The translations under genes were made by a program, and so were the position numbers. The notes under the pieces are model-generated. The model was not told where the DNA came from, did not search any database, and worked only from the letters and a program-made list of their open reading frames with translations. From Ophiocordyceps camponoti-saundersi (nom. inval.) (Eukaryota; Ascomycota; Sordariomycetes; Hypocreales; Ophiocordycipitaceae), in the NCBI GenBank assembly GCA_003339415.1, contig PDHQ01000309.1:1-38992 (forward strand): DNA of 38,992 nucleotides, given 5' to 3'. Below, piece by piece: positions 1-11,265 of this stretch (positions are counted from its first letter, which is position 1; each line of letters opens with the position of its first letter).

Positions 1-2
1 CT

Positions 3-1890
3 TTTAATTTTAGAAACCGACGCTTTTAATTAGATTTAGAAATTAATTATCCTATTTATAATAAAGAATTTTTAGCTATTATTAAAGTAATTAAAGAATT
101 TAAACACTATATATTAGGAAACGAATTTAAATTAAGGATTTATACTAACTATAAAAATATAAGCTATTTTAGTACGAGTTAAACCTTAAATAGCTAACAA
201 ATTAGGTAGGCTAAATTCTTTACCGATTATAATTATAAAATAATATATAAAAAAGGAAGTGAGAATAAAAGAGCTGATATTATTAGTAAAAGACCTAATT
301 TAGATACCGGTATAATACCTATAATAACTAATTTCCTTAAAATAAATAATAAAGGAAATTTAGAATAAAATACTTTAAACGCTATATTTAAGGTAGAAGC
401 TAATAATTCTATATTAAAATAAATAAAAAAAGCCTATAAAGATACTAATTTTAAAGATTATAAAAATATTAAGTAGATAGATAACTTAGCTTATTTAAAA
501 GAGAAGTTATTTATACTTTTAAATATAATAAAAACTATAGTTAAAGAATTTTACGAATTACCTATTTACGGCTATTAAAGAATATAAAAAACTTATAATA
601 AAATTAAAGCTTATTATAATACGAAAAACCTTAAAAAAGCTATTATTAAAGTTATTAAAAACTATAATATTTATAATAAATCTAAAGCTTCGAGGTATAA
701 GCTTTACGGATTTTTACAACTTATAATAGTTACTAAACAACTTTAGGAAAATATAGCTATAAATTTTATAATTAAATTACCCTTATCGGTAAACCTTATA
801 ACTAATACGGAATATAATTTTATTTTAGTTATAATTAATAGATTAACTAAATACAGCTATTTTATACTTACGATAAAAGCTTTATCTGCTAAAAAATTAA
901 GCTATTTATTCTTAAAAATAATAATAGTAAATAGAGGCTTACTTAAAGTTATTATAAGTAATAGAGACCTTAAGTTTAACTTTAAATTCTAAACTAGCCT
1001 TATATCTAAGCTAGGAACTAAGTATAAATTAAGTATTACTTTTTACCTAGAAACTAACGGGGCTATAAAACGCCTAAATTAAACTTTAAAGTAATATCTT
1101 AAAGCCTATATTAATTACAAATAAGATAACTAGGTAATAAACTTACTTATAGCTTAGTTAGCTTATAATACCGCCGAATCGGAATTTATTAAAATAACGC
1201 CCGCTATAGCAAATTACGGATTTAACCCGGAAGCTTATAAACTAAGCCTATTAGATAAAACTAATAACGAAAAAGCTATTTTAAATACTAAACAGCTTAA
1301 ATCTTTATATTCTTATATAAAATTAAAATTAGATTTTATAACTAAAAGAATTAGTTATTATTATAATAAGAAACGCGAAAAAAAACCCTTATTTAATAAA
1401 AATAATAAGGTTTATTTATTAAAGAAAAATATAGAAACAAAACGGCCTAATTAGTCCTTAGAATTTAAAAAATTAGGACCTTTCCTTATAGAAGAAAAGC
1501 TAAATAACCTTAACTATAAGCTTAAACTTCCTAAAAGAATGTTTATTTATCTAGTATTTTATATTTCCTTACTAGAAAAAGCACCTAAAGATGCTAAATT
1601 AGAAGAAAATATCGAAACTACGGTATTAGAAGAAAAATACAAACTTAAAGCTATTATAGATAAAAAGATAAAAGAAGGTATAGTATACTATTTAATAAAA
1701 TAAAAGGGATACCCTTCTAAAAAAAATACTTAGGAACCTGCTAAGCACTTAACTAAGGCACCTAAACTTATTAAAAAATTTAATAAAAATAAAGAAAAAC
1801 ACTTTTAATAAGAAGTTTTTAAGATTAAAAACCTTAAAAAAGGGAACGTTACGAATAATATAAAAACAGGGACCTTATATAAATTTAATT
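3..1890 (+). pseudogene. pol: Pol C-terminal part: RNase H, integrase, chromodomain (RIP-inactivated)
   Basis: Read through TAA/TAG, frame 3 gives RNase H first (EFLAIIKVIKEFKHYILG from 66, then a TNYKN stretch matching TDHKN, then GSENKRADIISKRP near 260-295). The integrase core follows at about 750-1100, then a C-terminal stretch (NKVYLLKKNIETKRP near 1410) and a chromodomain (YKLKAIIDKKIKEG from 1638, then KGYPSKKNT, EPAKHLTKAPKLIKKF). The integrase catalytic triad is altered: Asn at 762-764 and 960-962, Lys at 1068-1070, where the family has Asp, Asp, Glu. The last two keep the D-35-E spacing. Stops fall where Gln or Trp is expected. In life the integrase inserts cDNA and the chromodomain steers it to methylated-histone chromatin. 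This copy cannot encode an active enzyme. The true stop codon is uncertain. Confidence 0.9.
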
Positions 1891-2029
1891 AATTATTTTT
1901 ATCTTATTAAGTTTTTTTAAAATACTCTTTCTTTTCTTATAAGAATAAAAATAACTAATTAACTAACTAACTATTATTTATACCTTATATTATTCTTCTA
2001 TAATAAAGTTTATAAAGTTATAAACTATA

Positions 2030-2041
2030 GAAAGGGGAACG
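2030..2041 (+). other. Polypurine tract of element A
   Basis: A purine-rich tract, GAAAGGGGAACG, ends directly before the TGT that starts the LTR. It is the expected primer site for plus-strand DNA synthesis, and it fixes the left border of the LTR. Confidence 0.65.
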
Positions 2042-2347
2042 TGTAATAATCTAAGATATAAATATTAGTTAAAAGTACTATTCTTATTATATAAGCAGTA
2101 TTTATTATATAAACAGCTTAATAATATATTCTATATAATAAAGTAAAAATACTAGTATCTAGTATTTAAATTACGGCTAAACCTTAGAAGGTTAAATACC
2201 GGATAATAAGATAAGATAATAAAGATAAGAATAATAAATAAAATTCCTAAGATAAGAAGAACGGTTAAAGATAGTTAAAAACGGAAAGAAATATTAGCTA
2301 TTATAAATAAAGAATTATCTATTATAATTTATTATTAACTTAGAAGC

Positions 2348-2614
2348 TAATAGAAGTAAATAGAATAGAATAAAGCTATTCTATTCGCTAAGAGAAATAG
2401 TAGATTTAAAATTAAAAGGTTAATTTTAAAGCAGGAATTTAATTTTAAAGTAAAAAAATATAATAGAAGTAAATAGAATAAGATAAAGCTATTCTATTCG
2501 CTAAGAGATATAGTAGATTTAAAATTAAAGGTTGATTTTAGAGTAAAAGAATATAATAGAAGTAAATAAAATAAGATAAAGCTATTCTATTCGCTAGTAT
2601 ATTTATAATATAAA
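2348..2614 (+). repeat. Tandem array inside the LTR (about 2.5 copies)
   Basis: Units start with TAATAGAAGTAAATA at 2348, 2461 and 2554. They are about 113 bp, 93 bp and a partial copy. Each carries AAAGCTATTCTATTCGCTA, and the first two also carry GTAGATTTAAAATTAAA. The length difference is an indel near the end of unit 1. Such arrays in LTR U3 regions often carry promoter elements, but that role is inferred. Confidence 0.75.
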
Positions 2615-2969
2615 GCTTCTACGGTATTTTATAGCTTTCTAGCTAGCTTATATAATTAGATAGTTTCTTAAAGAAGGAAAACTATAAAAGGAAGGCTTCC
2701 TTCCCTTAAAGGGTCTTTCCTTTCCTTCTTCTCTAAGCTTTTAATCTAAACAATTTGCACCTTAAAAGCCTACTCTTTATAACCTTCCCTTGCCTTATAA
2801 GATATTCCTATTTAGGAAGTTTTTACTTATTTATACTTTGTGAATTTCCTATTCCGGCTACCTACTGCCCGGTTAAAGTAAGTAAAGCCCCTTACCTTCT
2901 TATTACCCCTTTTCTCTCTTTATCTTTAAAAGCTTAGATTAAGGGCTACGGGTAAGATTAGGTAATTAT

Positions 2970-3001
2970 AGGTACGATCTATAACAGGTACGATCCGTAA
3001 C
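2970..3001 (+). repeat. Two 16-bp tandem units at the LTR end
   Basis: AGGTACGATCTATAAC (2970-2985) is followed directly by AGGTACGATCCGTAAC (2986-3001). The two differences are transitions. The duplication makes the exact LTR end ambiguous by 16 bp. Confidence 0.7.
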
Positions 3002-3035
3002 AGTTTATTAAGTTTAAACGCTTTTACTTAATTTT

Positions 3036-3335
3036 TATTAAAGTTTAGCCCTTATATTATATTTAAGTTATAAACTTAAACGTTAAACTTATAAATTAGC
3101 TTTACGATTAAATAATAAAGCTACTACTATCTAGCTTAAAAGCTTATAATAAAAAGATTAAATAAAATAGAATAAGAAAAATAGTTAAATAAGAAGGTAA
3201 ATAAGCTTTAAAAGAAAAAGTAGTATATATAGCTATTTAGTATACTAAAGTGCGGCTTCTTTAGAAGCTTTCTATATATAATTATTATTATATATAGCTT
3301 AGTAAATAAGTATCCCTTTAACTAATCTTTTAATA
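3036..3335 (+). repeat. 5' LTR of element B (300 bp)
   Basis: It matches 13998-14297 over its whole length, with differences that are mostly transitions. Its termini are TATTAAAG and CTTTTAATA. Internal landmarks shared by both copies include AGTTATAAACTTAAA and TAATTATTATTATATATAGC. Confidence 0.8.
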
Positions 3336-3584
3336 AAATCACGTATTTATTTTCTTATAAACTTTTACTCTTATTTTTAATATTAATAAATTAATTAAAT
3401 TAAATTAGATTAGAATAGCTAACTTATAAAACTAAATAGAAAAGCTTTAGTAATTTTAAGCTAGCTTTAGCAGATATTAATAACTCTTATAATAAAAGCT
3501 ATAAGTTTAGTAATTAAAATAATAAATATAAGTAATATAATATATAATAAAAAATAAAAAGTATAATAATATTATTAAAGCGAC

Positions 3585-3771
3585 TATAAAAGTAAGCTAA
3601 AGTAAAGTTATAATTAAAGCTATTAAAAAAAGGAAGGAGAGAGGAGAGAAGCCCCCCTCCTAAGCTAACTATATACCCCGCGTAATAACTAAGCGCTATT
3701 AGGAAGACTTAAATATATCCGCTATAATCCCCCTTATCTAGCTATAATTAGTTATAAACTAATCTTTTATA
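3585..3771 (+). repeat. Left 187-bp LTR-like repeat
   Basis: It is near-identical to 5151-5337 by eye, including the landmarks AACTAAGCGCTATTAGGA, AAATATATCCGCTATAATC and AATTAGTTATAAACTAATC. It also carries a C-rich core (AGAAGCCCCCCTCC) that lacks CpA/TpG. Confidence 0.8.
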
Positions 3772-5150
3772 TAGCCCCCTTCTTAAGCTAGCTAAGGAGG
3801 TAAAAGTATAAGATAAAAAAGTTATATATTACTATGCTAATAAGATATTTTATATAGTCCTTAGCTAATAGCTTAATAGCTTTTATAAAGATAAGGATAA
3901 GAGGGCGGAAAAGCTCCCTTATAGCTTAAGGAATTAAACCCCGATCCTTATAAGGAAAATTCTAATAAGCTTAGAATTATAATATTACTTAAAGTAAAAA
4001 TTAATAAACTTATATATTAGTAGTAAAAACTTACTTATATAACTAATATATAAAATTAGATAGTATTATATTAGTTATAAGAAGCTTAGAGAATACTCTA
4101 ATTATAGTAAATAGTAAAGCTAGCTATATACTTATTACTATATATTACTAGCGCTAGTTTATAAGCTAAAGCGTAATATAATTATAATATATATTTATTA
4201 ATAAATTTACGCGCTTAAGCTACGTATAAACTATCCTTATATAAGGTAATATAATAAAGCTAGAAATTACTTAAGCTATAATATTTAGCGTATACTTATC
4301 TCTCCTTACTTATTATCCCTTTAATTAAAATATTTTAGATTTACTTTTAATTACCTTACTTTATTTATAAAAAGCCTTAACTTTAATATCCTTATTTACT
4401 TATAAAGCTTCGGATAATTACGCTTAAAATAACTAATTTAATTATACTAATAGTAACGCTAGCGCTTAGTAGTATTAAAATAAAATTATATAAACGCGAT
4501 ATTTATTAGTTTAGTAGAAAAAGGAGGCGGTAAATTAACTAATATATTAAGAATATTCTTAGAACTAAATACTTTATTAAAACTTTAAAGAAAGCTAGTA
4601 AAGGCTATATATATTATAAGCTAGTTTTTATAATCTAAGCGCTCTTATAGCTTTTTATATAGCTTAGATAAAAGTAAAATAATCTTAGTATAGTTAGACT
4701 AATATAATAGTTTAGCTTTAAAAAAAATATATTCTTACTTTATAATATATTTTCTAAGAGGCTTTAATAGCTTTTAATATATCCTAATTAAGGAAAAACT
4801 TACTTAGCGCTTTTTATAACTTTTCTTAAGAAGCTTAGAAATATACGCTAAAAAGGCTTTAAGCTAATAAGAAAAATTTATAGCTATAATAATATATAAA
4901 AAGAATATCTATTAAAAAGTACTAAGATAAAAAAAGATATAATAAAACTAAGACTTAAGCTTCTTAATTATAGCTTTATTAATTATAAATTTAATATATA
5001 TAGCGGCTAACTAAAAGTTTAAGCTAAAATAAGCTAAAAGCAGCTTTAATATAAGTAGAATTTAATAGTATTTTATATTAAAATCTTACTTTTATATTTA
5101 GTTAGTAATAAAAGGAGCTTTAATTAATATAATAGTATTATTAAAATAAT
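3772..5150. other. Interior of the short LTR element, no gene seen
   Basis: This is AT-rich RIP-mutated sequence without a recognisable protein motif in any frame. Near its left end AGCCCCCTTCTTAAGCTAGCT (3774-3794) resembles the C-rich core of the flanking LTR-like repeat. Confidence 0.5.
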
Positions 5151-5337
5151 TATAAAAGTAAGCTAAAGTAAAGTTATAATTAAAGTTATTAAAAAGAGGA
5201 AAGAGAGGGGAGAGAAGCCCCCCTTTTAAGCTAGCTATATACCTTATATAATAACTAAGCGCTATTAGGAAAACTTAAATATATCCGCTATAATCCCCCT
5301 TATTTAGCTATAATTAGTTATAAACTAATCTCTTATA
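5151..5337 (+). repeat. Right 187-bp LTR-like repeat
   Basis: Partner of 3585-3771, with the same length and landmarks. It could alternatively be read as a 5' LTR for the gag-pol that follows, but no third copy was found downstream of pol. Confidence 0.8.
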
Positions 5338-5599
5338 AGGAGGAATATTATTAATAAATATTAAAATATATAAAATAATACTTTAAAAAATAAGCTAACG
5401 CTTTTCTTATAAATAAAAAAGTGGAATAAAAAGCTATATTATAAAAAGTATAATTTATTATTTAATAATAAGCTATAACTTTCCTTATAATAAAAAAAGT
5501 AAAATATGCTTAGTAACTTATAGTTATATATATAAACGCTTTTAAGGAAATATTATAAATAAACTTAGTTAAACTAACCTTTACTAAAGCTATACTTAA

Positions 5600-6900
5600 C
5601 TAAGCTTAGATTAATATAGCTTTTATAAAGTAAAAAAAACCTTAGCTTAAGTAAGATAAATTACTAAATTTTTTTTACTTTTTTATAAGTTAATTAATTT
5701 ATTAATATAATATTAATAAACTTTAAAATAAAGCTAGAAATATAAATTATATTTAAGTACGAATTTTAAATTATTTTCCTAAAGATAAAATACGGAAAAT
5801 ATTAGCTTTTTAATAATTTAGTAGCTTTAGTAAAAAGAGGCGCTTAAAAGACTTTTTTAACTACTTCTATTAAACTTTTAGTAATATTTAAAAATGAAAA
5901 AAAGCTTAAGATAAGCTTTAAACCTTAGTTTATTATAATAAGTAAATATTTAATAACTTTACCTTTAAATTCGAAAAGGTTTTAATAACTACTACTAGAT
6001 TTATAAGTTAAGATAATTTTATAAAACTAACTTAGCTATATAAGGCTCTCTTTTTAATATTTTAAAACTTTTTAGTTATTATTAATATATTTTATAAATA
6101 CTCTCTATTTATCGATTACTTATAAAGTCTTACTTAGTTTTTTAAATAAACTTTATGCTTTTTTAAGGCGGCTAAGAAATACTAACCTAACTTAAATAAA
6201 TATATAGAAGGCGCTAAGGGTATTCTTATAAACCTTAATATAAGAAAAAATATAAATAAGGATATTTTAATAAATATAATAAGAGATAAAAAAAAGAAAA
6301 AGTAAAAAGGGAAAGATAGTAGCTATAATAAAACTCCTGCTTAAATATTATAAAATACCCCTTAAGCTAAGTAAGTAAAAAGATTAATACTAGAATAATA
6401 TAAAATATTAAGCTTTTATATTAAATATAAAATAAATATATATCTTATATATAACTATAACTTTTAACTTTTATAAAAGCTATAATAAAAAGCTTTAGAA
6501 GATACTTATATTAACTATATAAAAATCCTACCTTAAGTTAAAGAATATAACTTTAATAATAATTAGGGAAAAGAATAGCTTTAAGATATTATAGCGTTTT
6601 AGAGAATAAAGTAATATAAATAAAGGAAAAGAAAAATATCCTTTATTTTAAACTATAAGCTTTATTTACTAAGATTTTTATAATTTTAAATAACTTAAAA
6701 TTAATAAATATATTAATTAATAAAGGCTATAAAAGCTATTTTATAATATACTTATAGCTAATATAAAACTTATAAATACTAATAAAAAGAATCTAAGCTT
6801 AATAAGTAAAAAGAGCGGTAATAAGTAAACTAAAAGTATTAAGTATCGCTTAGCTTTTACTTAAAGTAAATAGTTAGTTAGTTAATTATAATATATATAA
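5600..6900 (+). pseudogene. gag: Probable Gag and protease region of element B
   Basis: The position between the 5' LTR side and the reverse transcriptase implies Gag here. A plausible Gag-like stretch, KYIEGAKGILINLNIRKNIN, is read from about 6201 in the same phase as pol. LINKGYKSYF from 6713, in another phase, may be the protease active-site loop (LIDSG/LIDTG) after Asp to Asn change. No zinc knuckle (CCHC) can be seen. Gag is poorly conserved and RIP has removed most Cys, His and Gln codons, so the borders are guesses. Confidence 0.4.
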
Positions 6901-7280
6901 TACTAGATCTCGATTTCCTAATTATTTTTAATAAGCTTTAGCTATAATATATAAAGTTTTACTTAGTTTCTTATAAAAAAAAAGTTTAGTATAAAGATTT
7001 ATAATAATAAGTATAGGTTACTAATACTTACTTTTAATTAGTAAAAGAAATCTTAAACGTTATATACTTTTATAGTTTAACTTTTATTAGAAAAGTAAAA
7101 AGGAGATAAAAGGAACTACGTTATTAGAAGAAGGACTTAGCTAAATACTTAGAAATCTAAGTAGTAAAAGTTAAAAATATAGAGAAGGCGTTATAAAATA
7201 AGATTCCTTTAATAAATAATTAATTATAAAAACAGATTCTAATAAAATTTTATAATATATTTTCTTTTTTTTATAAGTAA

Positions 7281-10200
7281 AAAGCGGATAAGTTAAACTT
7301 ATATAAGGAAAGTATAAACTATTATATACTGCTTAAAAAAGAAGTAAATAGTAAAAAACCTTAAATCTTATTTAGTCCCTTTTATAGTATATTAAGGGAG
7401 GAATTACTTATTTTTAAAAAAATATTATAAGACCTTTTTTAGAAAGGCTTTATTTAACTTAGTAGCTTACTTATAAGTATTTTAGTTTTTTTTATAAAAA
7501 AACTTAAAAGAGGATTATAATTTTATATAAATTTTTATATATTAAATATAATTATAGTTTTAAATAAATACTCGCTTTTTTTACTTAGTAATACTTTTTA
7601 GTTACTAGCTAAGTTTTAATAGCTTATAAAGCTAGATATTATATAAGCTTTTTATAAAGTATAAATCGCTAAAAGAGAAGAATAAAAAATAGCGTTTAGG
7701 ACTTAATATAGCTTTTTTAAATAAATAGTTACCTTATTTAAACTTATAAAAGCTCCTACTACCTTCTAAAAATATATTAATAATATCCTTTAACTATATT
7801 TTAATAAGTTTTACTTAGCTTATATTAATAATATTATTATTTACTTTAATAGTATTAAGGAGGACTATTTTTATAAAGTATACTTAGTTTTTTATAAGCT
7901 TTAAAAATATAAGCTTTATTTAAACTTAGATAAGTGTGAATTTATAGTTAAAAAAGTAAAATACCTAAAATTTATAATATTAGTAAAAGTTAAGCTTTAA
8001 GTAAACTTAAAAAAGATTAAAATAATTATTAACTAAGCTACGCTAACTTCCTTTAAAGGCTTTTACGGATTCCTAAATTTTACTAACTTTTACTAACTTT
8101 TTATTATAAATTTTACTAAGGTAATAAAATTATTAATAAACTTAATAAAAAAAGAAGTTAAGTTTATTTAAAGCTTAGATTAGGAGTAAGCTTTTTAAAA
8201 AGTTAAGAATTTATTTATATAAGCTTTTTTACTAATAAAATAAAACTTTAAGAACCTTATATTATTAGAAGCGGATATTAGCGCTTATATTATAAGAGGT
8301 TATTTTTACTAAAAATAAAATAGATAGAAATAACTAATAGCGTTCTTTTTCGTAAAAATAAATATAGCTAAATATAACTATTTTATATATAATAAAAAGA
8401 TATTAGTAATTATTAAATACTTAAAATAGTAGCACGCTAAACTATATAGTTATAATAACTTTAATATTATTACTAATTATAAAAACTTAAAGTATTTTAT
8501 AACTTGCTAGCACCTTTTAAAATAATAAGCGCGTTAAGCTAAGTACTTATTATAATTTAACTTTAAAATTTATTATTAATTTAGTAAATAAGCTATAATC
8601 CTAGACGCCCTTTCTTATAAGGATTAAGATAAACCCTTAATTATAAAGGAGGAAAACGTATATTTTATATAGATAATTCCTAAAAAAGCCTTATAATTTT
8701 ACTTATAAGCTATAATAATTAATATTTTAAAAAACTTTACTAATATCTTAAAAGAAAAAAAAAGAGATAATAAATAATAAGATATAAGTATAGCTGCGGA
8801 AAACGCGATAAATTTATAAGATAATACTTTATTAAAAACTTAAGTTTTTTTTAATATTAAGCTTTAGGAACTTTAAAATAGGATAGTATTATAAGACTTA
8901 GTCTTCTAAAAAGTATATTTAGTTATAATATAAAGAGACTGCTCTCTCTCTCTAAAGTTATAGCTTAAAGTTTAAATTATAAATTACTATATTAATACTA
9001 AGGGAAGATTATATTTCTATAATAAGCTTTAGGTTTTAAGAGCTTTAATTACTATAATAAAGGACTTTAAAAAAGCACTAGCCTCCCTGCTTAATATATT
9101 ATAAAATTATCTTATCTAAATAATTTATAATTTAGCCTTAGTTAGTTACCTTAAAAGGGAAGGTATAGTAGCTTTAGTAACCTGCGACTTTTTTTAGCTA
9201 TTTTAATAATAATATATTCGTTAATTCTTTAAAAACTATAATACTTATAATAAAACTAAGGCTTAGAAATAATACTAAGCTACCTTTTTTAAATTATTAC
9301 TTACTTTAAACTAGTTTTACTAATATATATAAATAGATTTTATAATAGATTTCTCGCTTATAAAACACGGAAATAAGTACTTATAAGTAATTAAAAACTA
9401 ACTAAGTAAGGAGATTTTACTTAAGCTAATACTTTTAATAAACGCTTTACTTTATACGGAGCGGTTTCTTTAATATTTTATATAATTTTACTAGTAGCTA
9501 AGTATTATTATAAGTAATAGAAGAATAAATTAAATAAGCGAGTTTTAAAGTTATCTTTACTAACTTTATAAAATTAACTAAATACTTAATATAGCTTATT
9601 ATTTATAAACTAATAAGGGATATAAAAGAGTTAATTAAAATATATAAGCTTACCTCTAAGTAATAGTCTCTTATAATTAAAATAACTAGGATAAATAGCT
9701 TCTTATAGCCTAGCTTACGCTAAATAGTAAAGTTTACTTAGCTATAAGAATAATATTATTTTTTATAATTTATAAGTTTTAAGCTCTTATAATAATATTA
9801 TTAAACTTAGATATTTCGCAAATATTAATAAGGAATCTTAAAAGCTAAGCTAAGGACTTTATAAGATAATTATAATAAGTAACGGACCTTTATTAAGCTG
9901 CTAATACTTTATTCTTATAAACTTAGGAGTTTTAAGCTAATAAGAATTAATAAGCGGCTAAGCGTTTTAAAGTTAGTAATAAAGTTTAGCTTAATTTATA
10001 TAATTTCCTTAGCATATAACTAAAAAAGAAGCTTAATTAAAAAAACGCTAAGTTTATAATAGCGTAAGTTATTAAGCCTTCTCTTATAGAACTTATAGGA
10101 TTACTAATAAAAGCTTATAATCGCTTTAATATAAATTTACTAAAAAGGGTAGCCTTAAACTTTTTACTTAAGTAAGAAGTTATTAATTTATAGCTACTTA

Positions 10201-10400
10201 TAATACTAATTAATAAAGAGGAAGAATAGAAAGTTAAAAAAATAGCTTTAGCTAAATAAAAAAAAGTAAGTAGAGGTAGGAGATAGGAGGTCTTTATTAA
10301 ATAAAAAAGTTATTAAAATTTAATATAGGAACTTTTAGCAGAACTTAAAAGCACTATTACTTTTAATTACTTTAAAGCTTTATATAAACTAGCTATATAT
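7281..10400 (+). pseudogene. pol: Pol of element B: reverse transcriptase, RNase H, integrase, chromo-like end
   Basis: One frame (codons at positions divisible by 3) carries the whole series without a frameshift. The reverse transcriptase runs about 7281-8150: KADKL, REELLIFKKIL, AFRT, then AYINNIIIYF with the catalytic YVDD changed to YINN (Asn codons 7827-7832). RNase H is about 8180-8640 (LLEADISAYIIRGYF, TNYKNLKYF). The integrase is about 8900-9800, with Asp kept at 9336-9338, Asn at 9516-9518, and Lys at 9624-9626 in place of Glu. The last pair keeps the D-35-E spacing. A C-terminal stretch with FKVSNKV and RGRR.EVFIK.K at about 9970-10380 resembles the chromo-like end of related fungal gypsy elements. 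Stops sit at Gln/Trp positions. The copy is dead. Confidence 0.9.
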
Positions 10401-10484
10401 AATAATAAGTAAGTTATTAGGAAATATATAGTAAAATAGTTAGCGGAGAATTTATATTAAAAAGCGCACTTTTAAGCGCGGAAA

Positions 10485-11100
10485 CCCCCCCCCCCTTATA
10501 ATACTTAATAACGCTACTTTTTCGCGGATAATAACTTCCTAGCTAAATAATAATAATAGCGCGATAGCGCTAAAGTTATTAGTTTAGCGGTAATAATAAT
10601 AAGTATAGTAATAATAATAATAGTAGCGTTACGTTTTAAAATAGTAACTTTTTCTTTTAATATTAAAATATTAGCTAACCTCTTAAAGCTTAAAAGCTTA
10701 TAAAAGGGGGTAATATTAAAAATAGCGTAAATACGCTTTCTAAATAAGATAAATTAGCTTTCTATATTTTATATAGTAAGATTAAAAATATAAACTATTT
10801 AATAAAAGGAGTATTATTATATATAAGCTTAAGCTTAGCTAATATTATTAAGGCTTAAGCTACTATAATCGCTGCTTAAAGCGCTTTATTAGCTTTTATT
10901 ATTATTAGCGGATATTTAATATTAGCAGTAATATACTATACTATATAAGCTAAAATTAAAAGCTAAGGGGCTAGTATATAAGTTTAGTATAAAGGTATAT
11001 ATTTTATATAAAATATACGGGGTTTTTATTTCCTTATATACTTTAATATTATAGCTTAGTTACGATACTTATATCTTTACTTAATATAGTAAAGATATAG
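10485..11100. other. 3' untranslated region of element B, low complexity
   Basis: It begins with a run of 11 C (10485-10495), followed by AT-rich sequence with many short AAT/TAG repeats (10546-10640) and scattered GCG. I see no gene. The interval is the expected place of the 3' untranslated region after pol. Confidence 0.5.
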
Positions 11101-11119
11101 ATACTTTTAAAAAGCCCCC

Positions 11120-11265
11120 TTATTATTATTATTATTTTCCTTATCCTTACTTTTATTATTATTTTTATTATTAATAAAGCTAGTAATAAGGGCGGGAGGA
11201 GGAGAAAGAGAGGGAGCGGGAGCGGGGGCGGCGACAGCTATAGTAGCGGGGACGGGAGTCTTAGC
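11120..11265 (+). repeat. ATT microsatellite followed by a purine/GC-rich block
   Basis: TTATTATTATTATTATT at about 11120-11137 and related ATT strings up to 11170 precede a GGAGG/GAGAGG/GGGAGCGGG block (11191-11260). The block has almost no CpA or TpG and so would escape RIP. On the minus strand one frame reads Pro/Ala-rich (PVPATIAVAAPAPAPSLS). On the plus strand another reads Gly/Arg/Ser-rich. Simple sequence explains both, so coding is not shown. Confidence 0.6.

Larger units (their letters stand above)
1..3002 (+). mobile_element. 3' part of a chromodomain Ty3/gypsy retrotransposon (element A)
   Basis: The order RNase H, integrase, chromodomain, polypurine tract and LTR identifies the 3' part of a chromovirus-type Ty3/gypsy element. 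The 5' LTR, gag, protease and most of the reverse transcriptase would lie left of the window. Pol stays in one reading frame (codons starting at positions divisible by 3) from about 3 to 1890 without a frameshift, so the decay is by point mutation, as RIP predicts. The right end at 3002 is set by a terminal ACA matching the TGT at 2042. The target duplication cannot be tested because the left end is missing. Confidence 0.85.
2042..3002 (+). repeat. 3' LTR of element A (about 961 bp)
   Basis: It starts TGTAATAATC just after the polypurine tract and ends GATCCGTAACA, giving TGT...ACA termini. The partner LTR is outside the window, so the length rests on the termini alone. It contains an internal tandem array (2348-2614), a 16-bp tandem pair at the very end, and a pyrimidine-rich stretch (about 2700-2740). 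There is no coding evidence inside it. Confidence 0.6.
3585..5337 (+). mobile_element. Short non-autonomous LTR element (TRIM/LARD-like), nested in element B
   Basis: Two 187-bp direct repeats, 3585-3771 and 5151-5337, have termini TATAAAAG...CTTTTATA (right copy CTCTTATA). This fits TGTAAAAG...CTTTTACA before RIP. The 1379-bp interior shows no gag or pol motif. TAGCCCCC directly after the left repeat could be a mutated TGG-type primer binding site. No matching target duplication is seen (GCGAC left, AGGAG right), and about 20 bp upstream of each repeat are also similar. A rearranged or recombined copy is therefore possible. Confidence 0.6.

Noticed and set aside
2755..2937. A 60-codon open frame starting with TTG
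   Set aside because: It lies wholly inside the LTR of element A, has no ATG, no recognisable motif, and is only open because of a pyrimidine-rich stretch.
5151..10400. The 187-bp repeat at 5151-5337 as the 5' LTR of the gag-pol of element B
   Set aside because: No third copy is found after pol, and the 300-bp LTR pair at 3036 and 13998 accounts for the element with a target duplication.
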